Shown here piece by piece: positions 48,500 to 58,417 of a stretch of 64,000 nt of DNA (its first letter is position 1; each line of letters opens with the position of its first letter). A program made the translations under genes and the position numbers. Under the pieces are notes generated by a model, which worked only from the letters and a program-made list of their open reading frames with translations, ran no database searches and was not told the DNA's origin. Source of the stretch: Leptodactylus fallax (taxonomy: Eukaryota > Chordata > Amphibia > Anura > Leptodactylidae). Location of the stretch: positions 3,968,001 through 4,032,000 of the forward strand of contig CAMRHE010000018.1 of NCBI GenBank assembly GCA_947044405.1. The letters are read 5' to 3'.

Positions 48500-48775
48500 T
48501 ACTTCTTTTTGTGCTATGTGGCTTCAGCCTTAGCTAGTTTTCATTCTTTTATTTTTCTATTTTTCATCCTTATTTTATTTTCAACATAGTTGTATGTTGA
48601 GTGTTTGTATTTTTAATCCCTTCTCTCTGTAGGCATTTTTTTTTTTTTTGCATTTCTATTTTTTACCCCCCACCTTGCAAATACCACCATTGTATGGGCT
48701 TATGTTTTTTTGTGGGACAAAGTCTACTTTATAATAGAATTATATTTTATATATGAGCATTTTTGGATGCAGGGA
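48500..48775. other. Possible family A right end, then simple sequence
   Basis: GCTATGTGGCTTCAGCCTTAG at about 48513-48533 is a family A-style terminus. T-rich simple sequence is at 48637-48650. Confidence 0.4.
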
Positions 48776-48777
48776 AA

Positions 48778-49046
48778 CCTAAGCAAAATGCGCTAGAATT
48801 CTGGTGTAATTTAGACCTGTGGAAAAGACCTAGGCGGAAACACATCCGCAATGTTCTTCATAGAAAGTCCACAGAGTTTTCCTCCATGGACTTTCTACTC
48901 CTATTATACAGGTATATGGAAAACGGCAGCTTTTCTGTAGGTAAAATTGAAATTCTGCGATTTGCAAAAATGCTTGCGTTTTTGAAATTGCAGCATTTCC
49001 GCTTTGAAAACGCTGCATTTTCGCAATGTGGGGGCACAGCCTAATA
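48778..49046. repeat. Family A MITE, copy 7
   Basis: Right end TTTTCGCAATGTGGGGGCAC and AGCCTAATATGG. Inside, ATAGAAAGTCCACAGAGTTT faces CTCCATGGACTTTCTACTCC. ORFs on both strands (48763-49089) are shadows. Confidence 0.6.
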
Positions 49047-49448
49047 TGGCCTGTGCTACATTTCTCAAGTGTTTTAGTGTTTTAGACACTTTTTAGATAC
49101 TTTTACAACCTTTGGGTGCCTATGCAACCTGTTATAGAAGCATAGTACTGGCCTGTGTACCTTCAATAGGTTAGCTGTTATGAAAAGATATCGCTGTACC
49201 AAGATTTTTAGATAGTTTTTGTTATATCTTACTACTTTTACAAAATAAAAAAAAAAGACAAAAAAATACTTTGTTTTATCATAAATAAATAACTGAGATT
49301 GGAGCCAACTCTATGATTCTGACCTCTGCAAGTGGGTGTCAACTGTATAACATAGCTGGCACCCACTGTACATGTACTCAGTTTCTGAGTCCACACCAAG
49401 CTGTCCTTGCACAGCTAGTGTACATGTACAGCTTATGTCACCGAGAAG
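49047..49448. other. No feature seen
   Basis: Unassigned, with A-rich simple sequence at 49245-49270. Confidence 0.4.
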
Positions 49449-49927
49449 TTAAAGGGGTTGGCCACTTTCAGACCAATATTGAGAGACAAATGTTATTGTT
49501 TGTATAATAAAAAGTTGTACATTTTTCCAATATACTTTCTGCATCAATTTCTCATGGTTTTCTAGATATCTGCTTGTTGTCATCCATTCTGGTTACTCCC
49601 AGTTGATAAAAATCAGTCCATGGTCATGAGATTTACGGTCCATGGTCATGAGATTTACGGTCTATGGTCATGAGATTTACACAGGTGCACAGCTCGTTAC
49701 CAGGCCGATGTCTGATTACTGTGACTATAACGTGCTATGTGTTATCACATGACCATGGACTGATTTTTATCCACTGGGAGTAACCAGAATGAATGACAGT
49801 AAGTAGAGATCTAGAAAACCATTGGGATTTGATACAAAATGTATATTGAAAAACTGTATAATAAAAAGTTGTACAAACAATAACATTTGTCTTGGAATAT
49901 TGGTCTGAAAGTGGCCAACCCCTTTAA
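49449..49927. repeat. T2-type MITE, complete 479-bp palindrome
   Basis: TTAA at 49449-49452 and 49924-49927. The left arm TTAAAGGGGTTGGCCACTTT faces AAAGTGGCCAACCCCTTTAA. Inner GAGAGACAAATGTTATTG, ATACTTTCTGCATC and GGTTTTCTAGAT likewise recur inverted on the right. The arms extend for most of the element. No ORF beyond palindrome shadows. Confidence 0.9.
49617..49680. repeat. Three tandem 22-bp units in the MITE's left arm
   Basis: TCCATGGTCATGAGATTTAC plus GG repeats twice and again as TCTATGGTCATGAGATTTAC. The right arm has one corresponding unit, so the expansion happened in this arm only. Confidence 0.85.
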
Positions 49928-51109
49928 TGTTGATACTTTTTGGACTTTTGGCTTTTTTTTCATTCATATCCATAGCTTTTAACATTCTGTTGGTTGTCCT
50001 TTAAAACAGCTTGCAATGTTTAGCTATAACTACTGTATGTAAAAACTATGTAACTCAGCTCCCGTAATGCATTGTTTTCTAGCGGAGGGAAACCAGTAGA
50101 ATTCTGAATTTAGCTTTCGATGTAAACAAAAGTGAAATGTCATAACTCAAAATGTGTATGAGTAAAGCAAGGGATTTACAATATAGAAATGTTTTAGAAA
50201 AATGACAGTTCTCGAGACTGATACAACATTTATGTGCTGTTATTGTTTGGAACCTGAAAATTAGAGACCATTATATAGTTCTGGATTACAATGCTTTAAC
50301 TTTGGACTAAAAGGAGGAAATAATGCACTGAAGGGCTTTTACTGTATATCAATAAAATAAATAAATATATACGAGTAGGTGTATAGATGGTTTTTCAGTA
50401 AATGTTGGTAAAAGCTGAGTCATTCACTGTCTCTAGTATTTGTACTTTTGCACTATTTAAAGCAAGAAATATTGTGGCAAATCTCATTCCCAGCACGCAA
50501 GGTTTCTGCCTGTGACAATATTTTAATTCAGATAAAGTAAAATGAACTTTACAGTCTATTAAATCTGATACACGTATAAAACTCCAAATCACACGTTCTG
50601 GTCAACCTAATCACTTATAGATCTGTGCTTGATTAAAGCCTCTAGCCTTAGAATCCAGTGCTCTGAATATGGGGCACTGATGGAATAATATTGAAAAGAT
50701 GTAATTTTAATCAGGTATTAAGGCTCACTGAGGCTGGGTAGCACAGTGTACTTTAGCAATGATGATATTGCATTACTGAAATCTTACTGGAACTCTTCTG
50801 ACTTCAGGCCAGATTTCAAGAATGGCTAGAGTTAAGTACACCAATGATCAAATGCCCTTAGGGAAGCAAAGTAACTGTGTTCGCCTAGAGCTAACCACCA
50901 CCAATATTCAGAAACAAGTTCAGCTTTACTTAAGTGAAAAATTTATTCAGAAGCTTATCGTAGCCTATCATGAGAGAATGAATACACTTTTTAAAAGAAC
51001 AACCTAAAGTAAAATTCCTTTAACCCAACATCTAAAAGATCTAACAAGATCAACCTGGATTTTGAAATGTTTGGGTGACTGAAAAAAACAAAGAGAGCTG
51101 AGCAATAGC
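49928..51109. other. Unassigned DNA
   Basis: No supported gene. Short ORFs at 50395-50592 and 50822-51007 have no recognisable motif. Confidence 0.4.
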
Positions 51110-51367
51110 TTTAGACTAAGGTCCCATGTAGCAAAACACACAAGGAAAAAAAAAAAAAAAAGCGCTACTATTACCCATACGGGAAAAAGCGTTTCCACAG
51201 ACATAATTGGCATGCTGTAATTTTCAAAAACTCGGGCGTTTTTGAAAACGCAGCTTTTCTGCTGTGGATTTTCATTTGCAATGTTTGGATGAGATTAGCC
51301 AGAATCCCATCCACTTTGCAGGCATTGTAAAACCCAGTGTTTTCCCAAAATGGGGCTTCAGCCTTAG
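51110..51367. repeat. Family A MITE, copy 8
   Basis: Left TTTAGACTAAGGTCCCATGT, right AATGGGGCTTCAGCCTTAG. The interior includes ACATAATTGGCATGCTG and GAATCCCATCCACTTTGC. A poly(A) run at 51145-51161 lies inside. Confidence 0.6.
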
Positions 51368-52026
51368 GGTACAGTCTAATAAAAATACATAGGTAAAATA
51401 CAGTAATGTAAGCTAAATATACTTAGTATTTAACCCCTTTCCTATGAAGCCATTTTCTTTTTTTATGTTTTCATTTTTTTACTCACTACCTTCCATAACT
51501 TTATTTTTCACTCACATAATCTCATGATGGCTTGGTTTTGGTAAAACAAAACTGTACCATTAATATTCCAAATAATGTACTGGGAATCTAGAAAAAAATA
51601 TGAATGGGAAGGAACTGGAATGTATCTTTATTCTATAGTAAATATGATTACAACAACACCAAATTTAGTTTTAGTTATACTTTAAAGCATTTAAAAAAAA
51701 AAGTAAAACTTTTTAAATGCTTTTCTTTGCATCGCTATATTCTGACAACTGTAACTTTTTTTATATTACCATCTTCAGTTTTGACACTTTTTATTCCATT
51801 TTTTCAGGACATGAACCAGCATTAAACAGTGATTCTGGCAATTAGATTTTTTGTAGGTAACATCTAATATGTTTATTTTTTGGTTGTTTCCAATTTGTAA
51901 AATGGGGAATTTTTTTTTAACCCCTAGGGCTAACATACAATCCTTAGATTGCTTATACCGTAGACTGCAATACTATAGCACTGCAGTCTATGGTAAAATT
52001 CTATAAAGCCCTGTCACAGGCAAGGC
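51368..52026. other. No feature seen
   Basis: Unassigned. A short inverted pair CCGTAGACTGCAATAC / GCACTGCAGTCTATGG lies at about 51958-51992. Confidence 0.4.
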
Positions 52027-52102
52027 TTAAAGGGGTATTCCCATGAACATAATCATATCTATAATGGTAGATAATTAAAAGTTAAACATTTTTGCAGATA
52101 TA

Positions 52103-53696
52103 CAGTGGGGAAAAAAAAGTATTTAGTCAGCCACCAATTGTGCAAGTTCTCCCACTTAAAAAGATGAGAGAGGCCTGTAATTGACATCATAGGTAGACCT
52201 CAACTATGAGAGACAAAATGAGAAAACAAATCCAGAAAATCACATTGTCTGATTTTTAAAGAATTTATTTCCAAATTATGGTGGAAAATAAGTATTTGGT
52301 CAATAACAAAAGTTCATCTTAATACTTTGTTATATATCCTTTGCTGGCAATGACAGAGGTCAAACGTTTTCTGTAAGTCTTCACAAGGTTGGCACACACT
52401 GTTGCTGGTATGTTGGCCCATTCCTCCATGCAGATCTCCTCTAGAGCAGTGATGTTTTGGGGCTGTTGCTGGGCAACACGGACTTTTAACTCCCTCCAAA
52501 GGTTTTCTATGGGGTTGAGATCTGGAGACTGGCTAGGCCACTCCAGGACCTTGAAATGCTTCTTATGAAGCCACTCCTTTGTTGCCCTGGTGGGGTGCTT
52601 GGGATCATTGTCATGCTGAAAGACCCAGCCATGTTTCATCTTCAATTCCCTTGCTGATGGTAGGAGGTTTGCACTCAAAATTTCACGATACATGGTCCCA
52701 TTCATTTTTTCATGTACACGGATCAGTCGTCCTGGTCCCTTTACAGAGAAACAGCCCCAAAGCATGATGTTGCCACCACCATGATTCACAGTAGGTATGG
52801 TGTTCTTTGGATGCAACTCAACATTCACTCTCCTCCAAACACGACAAGTTGTTTTTCTACCAAACAGTTCTACTTTGCTTTCATCTGACCATATGACATT
52901 CTCCCAATACTCTTCTGGAACATCCAAATACTCTCTAGCAAACTTCAGACGGGCCCGGATATGTACTGGCTTCAGCAGGGGGACACGTCTGGCACTGCAG
53001 GATCTGAGTCCCTGGCGGCGTAGTGTGTTACTGACGTTAGCCTTTGTTACATTAGTCCCAGCTCTCTGCAGGTCATTCACTAGGTTCCCCCGTGTGGTTC
53101 TGGGATTTTTGCTCACCGTTCTTGTGATCATTTTGACCCCATGGGGTGAGATCTTGCGTGGAGCCCCTGATCGAGGAAGATTATCAGTGGTCTTGTATTT
53201 GTTCCATTTTCTAATTATTGCTCCCACAGTTGATTTCTTCACACCAGGCTGTTTGCCTATTGCAGATTCAGTCTTCCCAGCCTGGTGCAGGTCTACAATT
53301 TTGTTTCTGGTGTCCTTCCACAGCTCTTTGGTCTTCACCATAGTGGAGTTTGGAGTGTGACTGTTTGAGGTTGTGGACAGGTGTCTTTTATACTGATAAC
53401 AATTTCAAACAGGTGCCATTACTACAGGTAATGAGTGGAGGTCAGAGGAGCCTCTTAAAGAAGAAGTTACAGGTCTGTGAGAGCCAGAAATCTTGCTTGA
53501 CCAAATACTTATTTTCCACCATAATTTGCAAATAAATTCTTAAAAAATCAGACAATGAGATTTTCTAGATATGTTTTCTCATTTTGTCTCTCATAGTTGA
53601 GGTCTACCTATGATGTCAATTACAGGCCTCTCTCATGTTTTTAAGTGGGAGAACTTGCACAATTGGTGGCTGACTAAATACTTTCTTTCCCCACTG
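52103..53696 (-). mobile_element. Tc1 transposon (CAGTGGGG family) with intact transposase ORF
   Basis: 1594 bp, flanked by TA at 52101-52102 and 53697-53698. Inverted termini of about 200 bp. Direct-repeat cores AAGTATTTAGTCA (52117-52129) and AAGTATTTGGTCA (52290-52302) on the left and their complements at 53671-53683 and 53498-53510 on the right give four transposase-binding-like sites in IR/DR layout. The termini differ from one another at only a handful of positions by eye, suggesting moderate age. It resembles Tc1 families widespread in teleost fish (Passport/SSTN-like; name from memory, unverified). Activity is untested. Confidence 0.95.
52319..53341 (-). CDS. Tc1 DD34E transposase, full-length 340 aa
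   Basis: Catalyses excision and reinsertion of its element at TA dinucleotides; acts in the nucleus. The frame runs from ATG (complement of 53339-53341) to TAA without interruption, the normal family length. Residues 1 to about 110 are the paired-like DNA-binding region with two helix-turn-helix parts ([15 protein letters not shown], then [10 protein letters not shown]) separated by a basic [11 protein letters not shown]-hook-like linker. The glycine-rich box is [18 protein letters not shown] (187-204). The catalytic triad D153 (WSDES), D244 (QHDNDP) and E279 (NPIENLW) has 90- and 34-residue spacing, identical to Sleeping Beauty numbering. Changes such as Q292 where an Arg CGA codon is likely ancestral mean integrity does not prove activity. 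No host promoter is visible. This is the only full-length ORF in the window. Confidence 0.95.
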   Translation of the reverse strand: MVKTKELWKDTRNKIVDLHQAGKTESAIGKQPGVKKSTVGAIIRKWNKYKTTDNLPRSGAPRKISPHGVKMITRTVSKNPRTTRGNLVNDLQRAGTNVTKANVSNTLRRQGLRSCSARRVPLLKPVHIRARLKFAREYLDVPEEYWENVIWSDESKVELFGRKTTCRVWRRVNVELHPKNTIPTVNHGGGNIMLWGCFSVKGPGRLIRVHEKMNGTMYREILSANLLPSARELKMKHGWVFQHDNDPKHPTRATKEWLHKKHFKVLEWPSQSPDLNPIENLWRELKVRVAQQQPQNITALEEICMEEWANIPATVCANLVKTYRKRLTSVIASKGYITKY

Positions 53697-54128
53697 TAAG
53701 TAGTTAAAAAATTCTGAAGAGTTTTAAAGATTTTTTCTAACTATCTTAGTGGTGACAGCCTGTTGTCTTGATTGGTTGCCAATGGATACGACCACTAATG
53801 CAGAAACTTTCTATGGTCTGGGACTTGTCAGGAACCCAGCCATGATTTTCTTATTGTACCATGGTTATCAGGCAGGGACAATACATGTATCAGAAGATAT
53901 CCTAGCCACTATAAGGAAATCATAGCTGATTTTCTGACCTTAGAAAGGTCCTGCATTCATGGTCGTATCCACCGGCAACCAATTAAGACAACAACTTGTG
54001 ACCACAAGATATTTAGAGAAAATCTTTAAAACTCTGCAAAATGTTTAATTACTTATATTTGCAAAAATGTTTAACTTTTAATTATCTACAATTTAAAAAT
54101 GGTTATTTACATGGGAATACCCCTTTAA

Positions 54129-54860
54129 GAGTAACTTAGCACCTTAAGGGTAAAGAATACTTTGATACTTCTGTATGCGGCCCTTTTTTGGTTTTCAATT
54201 TTTTGCACAAGTTGGACTTTTCTATTGCACATATAGCCTATACATTAGATTTTATTATCTGAGCAGGATGAAATAAAATCAGTTTAACCACTGCCTTTCT
54301 ACTGTGCAGCATAAATAACATGTTAACTTTATTCTGCAGATCAGAACAATAACAGCAAAATAAAGTTAATATAATATTTTTGTGTTTCTATTATGTAAAA
54401 TAAAATTACTTATTTGCCTCAAATCATTTATTTTAGGCCCCAGATCATTTATTTTAGTGTTAGCTTATTGCCTATTCTATTTATTTCTCTACTGATAGAG
54501 CAATGTGATACCTTTTTTTTCCTGGGATGAGCTGCATTTACTGTTGGTAGCATTTTGGGTTATATGCAACTACTTGATCACTTTTTATGCATTTAGGAAT
54601 GCAATGAGACCAAAAGCAACTATTTTAGATTTGTCTTAGTTTTATTTCTTGCGGCATTCATTCTCACAGATAAATAATGATTTATGTTTATAGTATGGTT
54701 TGTTACGACCTATAACACCAAATAATACCTAAGTGTCTAAATATGCACCAAAAATAACAATTTATACAGTAGATAATTAGAACAGATTGCGTCAGATTTA
54801 CTGAGCTAAATGTACCAGAACTGTAGCTTAATTTGTGATATGCACTACCTTTATCATATA
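54129..54860. other. No feature seen
   Basis: AT-rich unassigned DNA; a local duplication ATCATTTATTTTAGGCCCC / ATCATTTATTTTAGTG is at 54423-54460. Confidence 0.4.
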
Positions 54861-55111
54861 TTTTAGGCCAAGGCCCCTGCCTGTATTATACCTATATGGA
54901 AAACGCCAGCATTTCTGTAGGTATAATTGACATGCTGCGATTTTCAAAAACATGGGCGTTTTTTAAATTGTAGCACTTCCGCTGCAGATTTTTTCTGCAA
55001 TGTGTTGATGGGATTAGCCAGAATTCTATCCACTGTGCAGGTAATGTAAAACGCAGTGTTTTTGCTGCAGCCAAAATGCTGCATTTTCGCAATGTGGGGC
55101 CCCAGCCTTAG
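54861..55111. repeat. Family A MITE, copy 9
   Basis: Left TTTTAGGCCAAGGCCCC, right TTTTCGCAATGTGGGGCCCC and AGCCTTAG. Inside, TATTATACCTATATGGAAAA faces TCTGTAGGTATAATTGACAT. Confidence 0.65.
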
Positions 55112-55139
55112 ACACTTTTAGCGCTTCATCTGACAAGGG

Positions 55140-55520
55140 GTGAGGCATGCTGAACAGGAGGCACCAATGTGCACTACAATTTTGGTGCAAATTGTGATGC
55201 AGTGTAAGTCAAGTGGAATAAATCTAGATGAGACAGTATAGATATGCACCAGATTTATCAGTGAGCATCAGCCACTGTGATAAATCTGTTGCATGTTAAG
55301 AATGTCTGGTCTAAGTCTGCACTGTCTACATTTTAGGATTAGTTGGTTTACATTGAGCCAGAATTTTACAACACAATTTTGTTACATTTTGGCACATTCT
55401 AGCCCACTTTAAACCACATCTCTTTTTCTGAGAAGCCACACCCATATGTCTAACAAGTAAAAAATATTTAGCCCAAACTAGATGTACCACATTATGCCAT
55501 AGATTTGCCACATTTACGCT
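55140..55520. repeat. Family C repeat, two facing halves
   Basis: TGGAATAAATCTAGATGAG, CACCAGATTTATCAGTG, TGATAAATCTGTTGC and ACTAGATGTACCACATTATG are family C words in both orientations. No coding capacity. Confidence 0.4.
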
Positions 55521-55626
55521 ACTTTCTAGCCATAACCACAATAGTTGATCTGGGCCAATATGTGCAGAAGTTCTAATGATTTACAGAAAGTGTGAACTTT
55601 GAGTCTGTTTCTGATACCACAAACTC

Positions 55627-55752
55627 TTAGGGCCCTTTCACATGACCAAGTCCCATTCGTGGAAACGATCTGTGTGTGGGCTTGTTTTCCCAGACTAATC
55701 TTGGCTGTGTGCATAGGAATCACTGTATTATAGTCAGTTATGATGCAGAAGC
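55627..55752. repeat. Family B-like terminus
   Basis: CTCTTAGGGCCCTTTCACATG is a typical left end (compare GGTTCACAC types). No right end is visible before the next repeat. Confidence 0.35.
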
Positions 55753-56314
55753 AGGGTCGGACTGGCCCACCGGTGGACCGGTGAATCCCTCGGTGCCCCC
55801 GTACCACTGCCTTTTTTTTTTGATATGCAGTGGAGGTGCGGTAAGGCCTCCCTGTGCGTCACACATCACATCACGATGACATAATGTGCGGTGCACAGGG
55901 ACCAGGCTGCTACGGGAAGAGGACAGGCCGTGAGCAGGAGCGGGGCGAGGTAAGTGATGCGCCAGGTTGTCCCCAGTTTTGCGATCCGGTTTTAATAACC
56001 GGATCGCAAAACCGGGGAGAAGTGGCGCTGCCGACCCGGTTCTGATACTAGTAGAGCAGAAAGCCACTGGCTCCCTGCTCTACAGCTCATAGACTTGTAG
56101 GCCACGGGCCCCATTGAGCCTGTGGCTTACAAGCTAAGCTCCAATACTTACCTAACTGTTCTCCGGCGCCTCCTGCTTCTTCCAACTCTGGGCGCACATG
56201 ACGTTATATCAGTGCGCCCTGAGCAAGAAGGAGCGGTAATCACCCAAAACTGCTATAGGGGGACCAGTGAAGGGGCTACTGTATGGTCCATAGAGTGGAT
56301 ATTCACTACCCCCC
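55753..56314. repeat. GTCGGACTGGCCCACCGG anuran repeat, GC-rich
   Basis: CAGGGTCGGACTGGCCCACC then GTGAATCCCTCGGTGCCCCC. It includes a strong palindrome CCCAGTTTTGCGATCCGG / CCGGATCGCAAAACCGGGG (about 55973-56016). The start word recurs at 27869; the complementary GGTGGGCCCTAGACATCCCA is at 58744-58765. Short ORFs here are incidental. Confidence 0.6.
55973..56018. repeat. Near-perfect hairpin GCGATCCGGTT / AACCGGATCGC
   Basis: CAGTTTTGCGATCCGGTTTT faces AACCGGATCGCAAAACCGGG with a loop of only about five bases. This GC-rich stem of about 17 bp stands out from the AT-rich window. Confidence 0.85.
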
Positions 56315-57060
56315 CATATAGTGGCCCCTGCACTATTCTCCCAGCCATAGTGGCCCCTGAACTATTCTCCCCGCCATAGTGGCCCCTGCACAATTCTCCC
56401 CCCCATAGTGGCCCCTGCACTATTCTCCCCCCTATAGTGGCCCCTGCACTATTCTCCCCCCCCATAGTGGCCCCTGCACTATTCTCCCCCCCTATAGTGG
56501 CCCCCGCACTATTCTCCCCCCTATAGTGGCCCCTGCACTATTCCCCCCTATAGTGGCCCCTGCACTATTCTCCTCCCCTGTAGTAACCCCTGCACTATTC
56601 TCCCCCCTATAGTGGCCCCTGCACTATTCTCCCCCCCATACAGTGTCCCCTTCACTATTCCCCCCATACCGTGGCCCCTGCACTATTCCCCCCCCTATGC
56701 ACTATTCTCCCCCCCATAGTGGCCCCTGCACTATTCTCCCCCCATATAGTGGCCCCTGCACTATTCTCCCCCCCTATAGTGGCACCTGCACTATTCTCCC
56801 CCCATACAGTGGCCCCTTCACTATTCCCCCCCATACAGTGGCCCCTTCACTATTCCCCCCATACAGTGGCCCCTTCACTATTCCCCCCATACAGTGGTCC
56901 CTTCACTATTCCCCCCCCATACAGGGGCCCCTTCACTATTCCCCCCCATACAGTGTCCCCTTCACTATTCCCCCCATACAGTGGCCCCTTCACTATTCCC
57001 CCCCATACAGTGGCCCCCTCAATCCCCCCCCATACAGTGGCCCCTTCACTGGTCCCCTAT
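56315..57060. repeat. Minisatellite, about 26 units of 27-31 bp
   Basis: Unit consensus ATAGTGGCCCCTGCACTATT plus a variable C-run (CTCCCCCC). The first 17 or so units are the CATAGTGGCCCCTGCAC subtype and the last nine the ACAGTGGCCCCTTCACTATT subtype; one unit near 56693-56715 is truncated. The strand bias is extreme (C-rich top strand). Pro-rich ORFs in three frames (56643-57117) and the Gly-rich antisense ORF (56253-56465) are translations of the repeat. Confidence 0.95.
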
Positions 57061-57115
57061 ACTGTATGGGGACCCTTGATAGGGCCATTATATTGGGGGG
57101 GCAGTGATGGGGGAT
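57045..57115. repeat. Left arm of a long inverted pair
   Basis: TACTGTATGGGGACC and GATAGGGCCATTATATTGGG face ACAATATAATGGCCCTATCA and CCCCATACAGTATGGGGGAC at 57965-58013. The roughly 50-bp arms flank the MITE cluster between 57130 and 57910. Confidence 0.8.
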
Positions 57116-57131
57116 AATATCCTGGGGGACA

Positions 57132-57475
57132 TTAAAGGGGTTATCCAGGATACCTTTTTTTTTTTTTTTTTTTTTAATTAGGCCAGGGGAGATGAAAAAA
57201 ACCCCCAAAACTTACTCTTCTGTGCCCATTGTCTCCCAGCGTGGTTCGGTCCTGCAGCTCTGTTGTTTTCTTCCCTTTGAACATGACTACCTGTGCCAGT
57301 GAAGACTTCCAGCATAAGAAAACAGCGGAGCTGTAGGACCGGACCCTGATGGGAAGACACCGGAGCACAGGGGACAGGTGAGTAGGTTTTTTTTTTTTGG
57401 GGGGGGGTTCACCTCCCCCAGACTAATAATAAAATAAATGAATAAAAAAATTATGCTGGACAACCTCTATAAAGT
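57132..57475. repeat. T2-type MITE 1 of cluster
   Basis: TTAAAGGGGTTATCCAGGAT faces ATGCTGGACAACCTCTATAA. A T-run (57151-57175) and a T/G-run (57387-57408) lie inside. GGACCGGACCCTG-like words face CGTGGTTCGGTCCTGCAGCTC. Confidence 0.75.
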
Positions 57476-57496
57476 GTGAGGCATTAGGGGGGTATA

Positions 57497-57907
57497 TTAA
57501 AGGGGTTGTCCAGGCAGAATTTTTTATGATTTATGATAGGCCATAATACCGGATCTGTAGGCGACCAACCCCGGACCGATCAGCTGTACAGAGCCACTTC
57601 TGGTGCCCGTCCTGTACACAATACAGGGCCAGAATCAGAAAGCTCTGCCCACTGTATATTAGCCAGACACCTTTACTGCATGTCAGAACATATTGAAGTC
57701 AGTAGGAGCTGAGCTGCAGTGAAGGCGCCGGGCTGCTGTACAGCGGATGAAGCTTTCTGATTCCGGCCCTGTGTTGTGTACAGAACAGGTGCTGGAAGTG
57801 GCTCCGTAGAGCTGATGGTGCCGTGTGTCAGCCCCTAGCAATCAGGAATTTATGGCCTATCCTGAGGATAGGCCATAAAAAAAGTTAACCCTGGACAACC
57901 CCATTAA
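57497..57907. repeat. T2-type MITE 2 of cluster, complete
   Basis: TTAA at 57497-57500 and 57904-57907; TTAAAGGGGTTGTCCAGG faces CCTGGACAACCCCATTAA. Inner TTTATGATAGGCCATAA faces ATAGGCCATAAAAAAAGTTA, and GAGCCACTTCTGGTGC faces GGTGCTGGAAGTGGCTC. Confidence 0.85.
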
Positions 57908-58074
57908 TATGTCCCACACAGTTTAATGTACTCCCCACTGGATGTCAGCCCCCATCACTGCTCCCACACAATATAATGGCCCTATCACTGTTCCCCATAC
58001 AGTATGGGGGACCAGTGCAGAGACCACTGTATTTGGGGGCCATTAAAAAAATTTGGCCCAGACAACCCCTTTAA
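57908..58074. repeat. Right end of a further T2-type element and inverted arm
   Basis: ACAATATAATGGCCCTATCA is the partner of the arm at 57045-57115. The segment ends AGACAACCCCTTTAA at 58074. Confidence 0.65.
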
Positions 58075-58417
58075 AGGGGTTGTGCATAAATTGGAAAGAC
58101 CACTGTTGAGGCCACCAGGGAGGTGTAAAAATTTTAAAAAAAAAAAAGCATACTCACCAGTCCCCAGCACCCCGTTGTCCCCTGCCTGTGTCTGTTCGGT
58201 CTCATGGCGGCGCCTCATTTCTAGAAATCCTGTACCTAATTGGTCTTAGCGGTCACATGATGTGCAGGACTCCCAGCAAGAAGGCGCCAGCACGAGACTG
58301 AATGGACACTGGCAGCGGACAACGGAATATCCTTATCCTTTTTTTTTATTTATTTATTTTTATTTTACACCTCCTGCACGCCACATGGGTTGCTCCAATT
58401 CCTGGAAACCTCTTTAA
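58071..58417. repeat. T2-type MITE 3, sharing TTAA with its neighbours
   Basis: TTAAAGGGGTTGTGCATAAAT at 58071 and CCTGGAAACCTCTTTAA at 58417. Its TTAA at 58071-58074 is also the end of the preceding element and the one at 58414-58417 the start of the next, so three elements abut head to tail. Confidence 0.7.

Larger units (their letters stand above)
52027..54128. mobile_element. T2-type palindromic MITE disrupted by a Tc1 insertion
   Basis: TTAA at 52027-52030 and 54125-54128. The left arm (52027-52102 and again 53697-53790) and right arm (about 53950-54128) are inverted copies: TTAAAGGGGTATTCCCATG against CATGGGAATACCCCTTTAA, AAAGTTAAACATTTTTGCA against its reverse, and AGTTTTAAAGATTTTTTC against GAAAATCTTTAAAACT. 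Without the 1.59 kb Tc1 the element is about 0.5 kb. The right arm preserves the unoccupied target (AAATATAAGTAATT). Confidence 0.92.

Noticed and set aside
52797..53360. 187-codon plus-strand ORF
   Set aside because: It is the antisense of the intact Tc1 transposase.
56315..57060. CRISPR-like regular array
   Set aside because: Units are contiguous with no unique spacers, and the sequence context is vertebrate; it is a minisatellite.
56643..57117. Two Pro-rich ORFs of about 150 codons in different frames
   Set aside because: Both are direct translations of the minisatellite; the unit length varies, so any frame stays open by composition.
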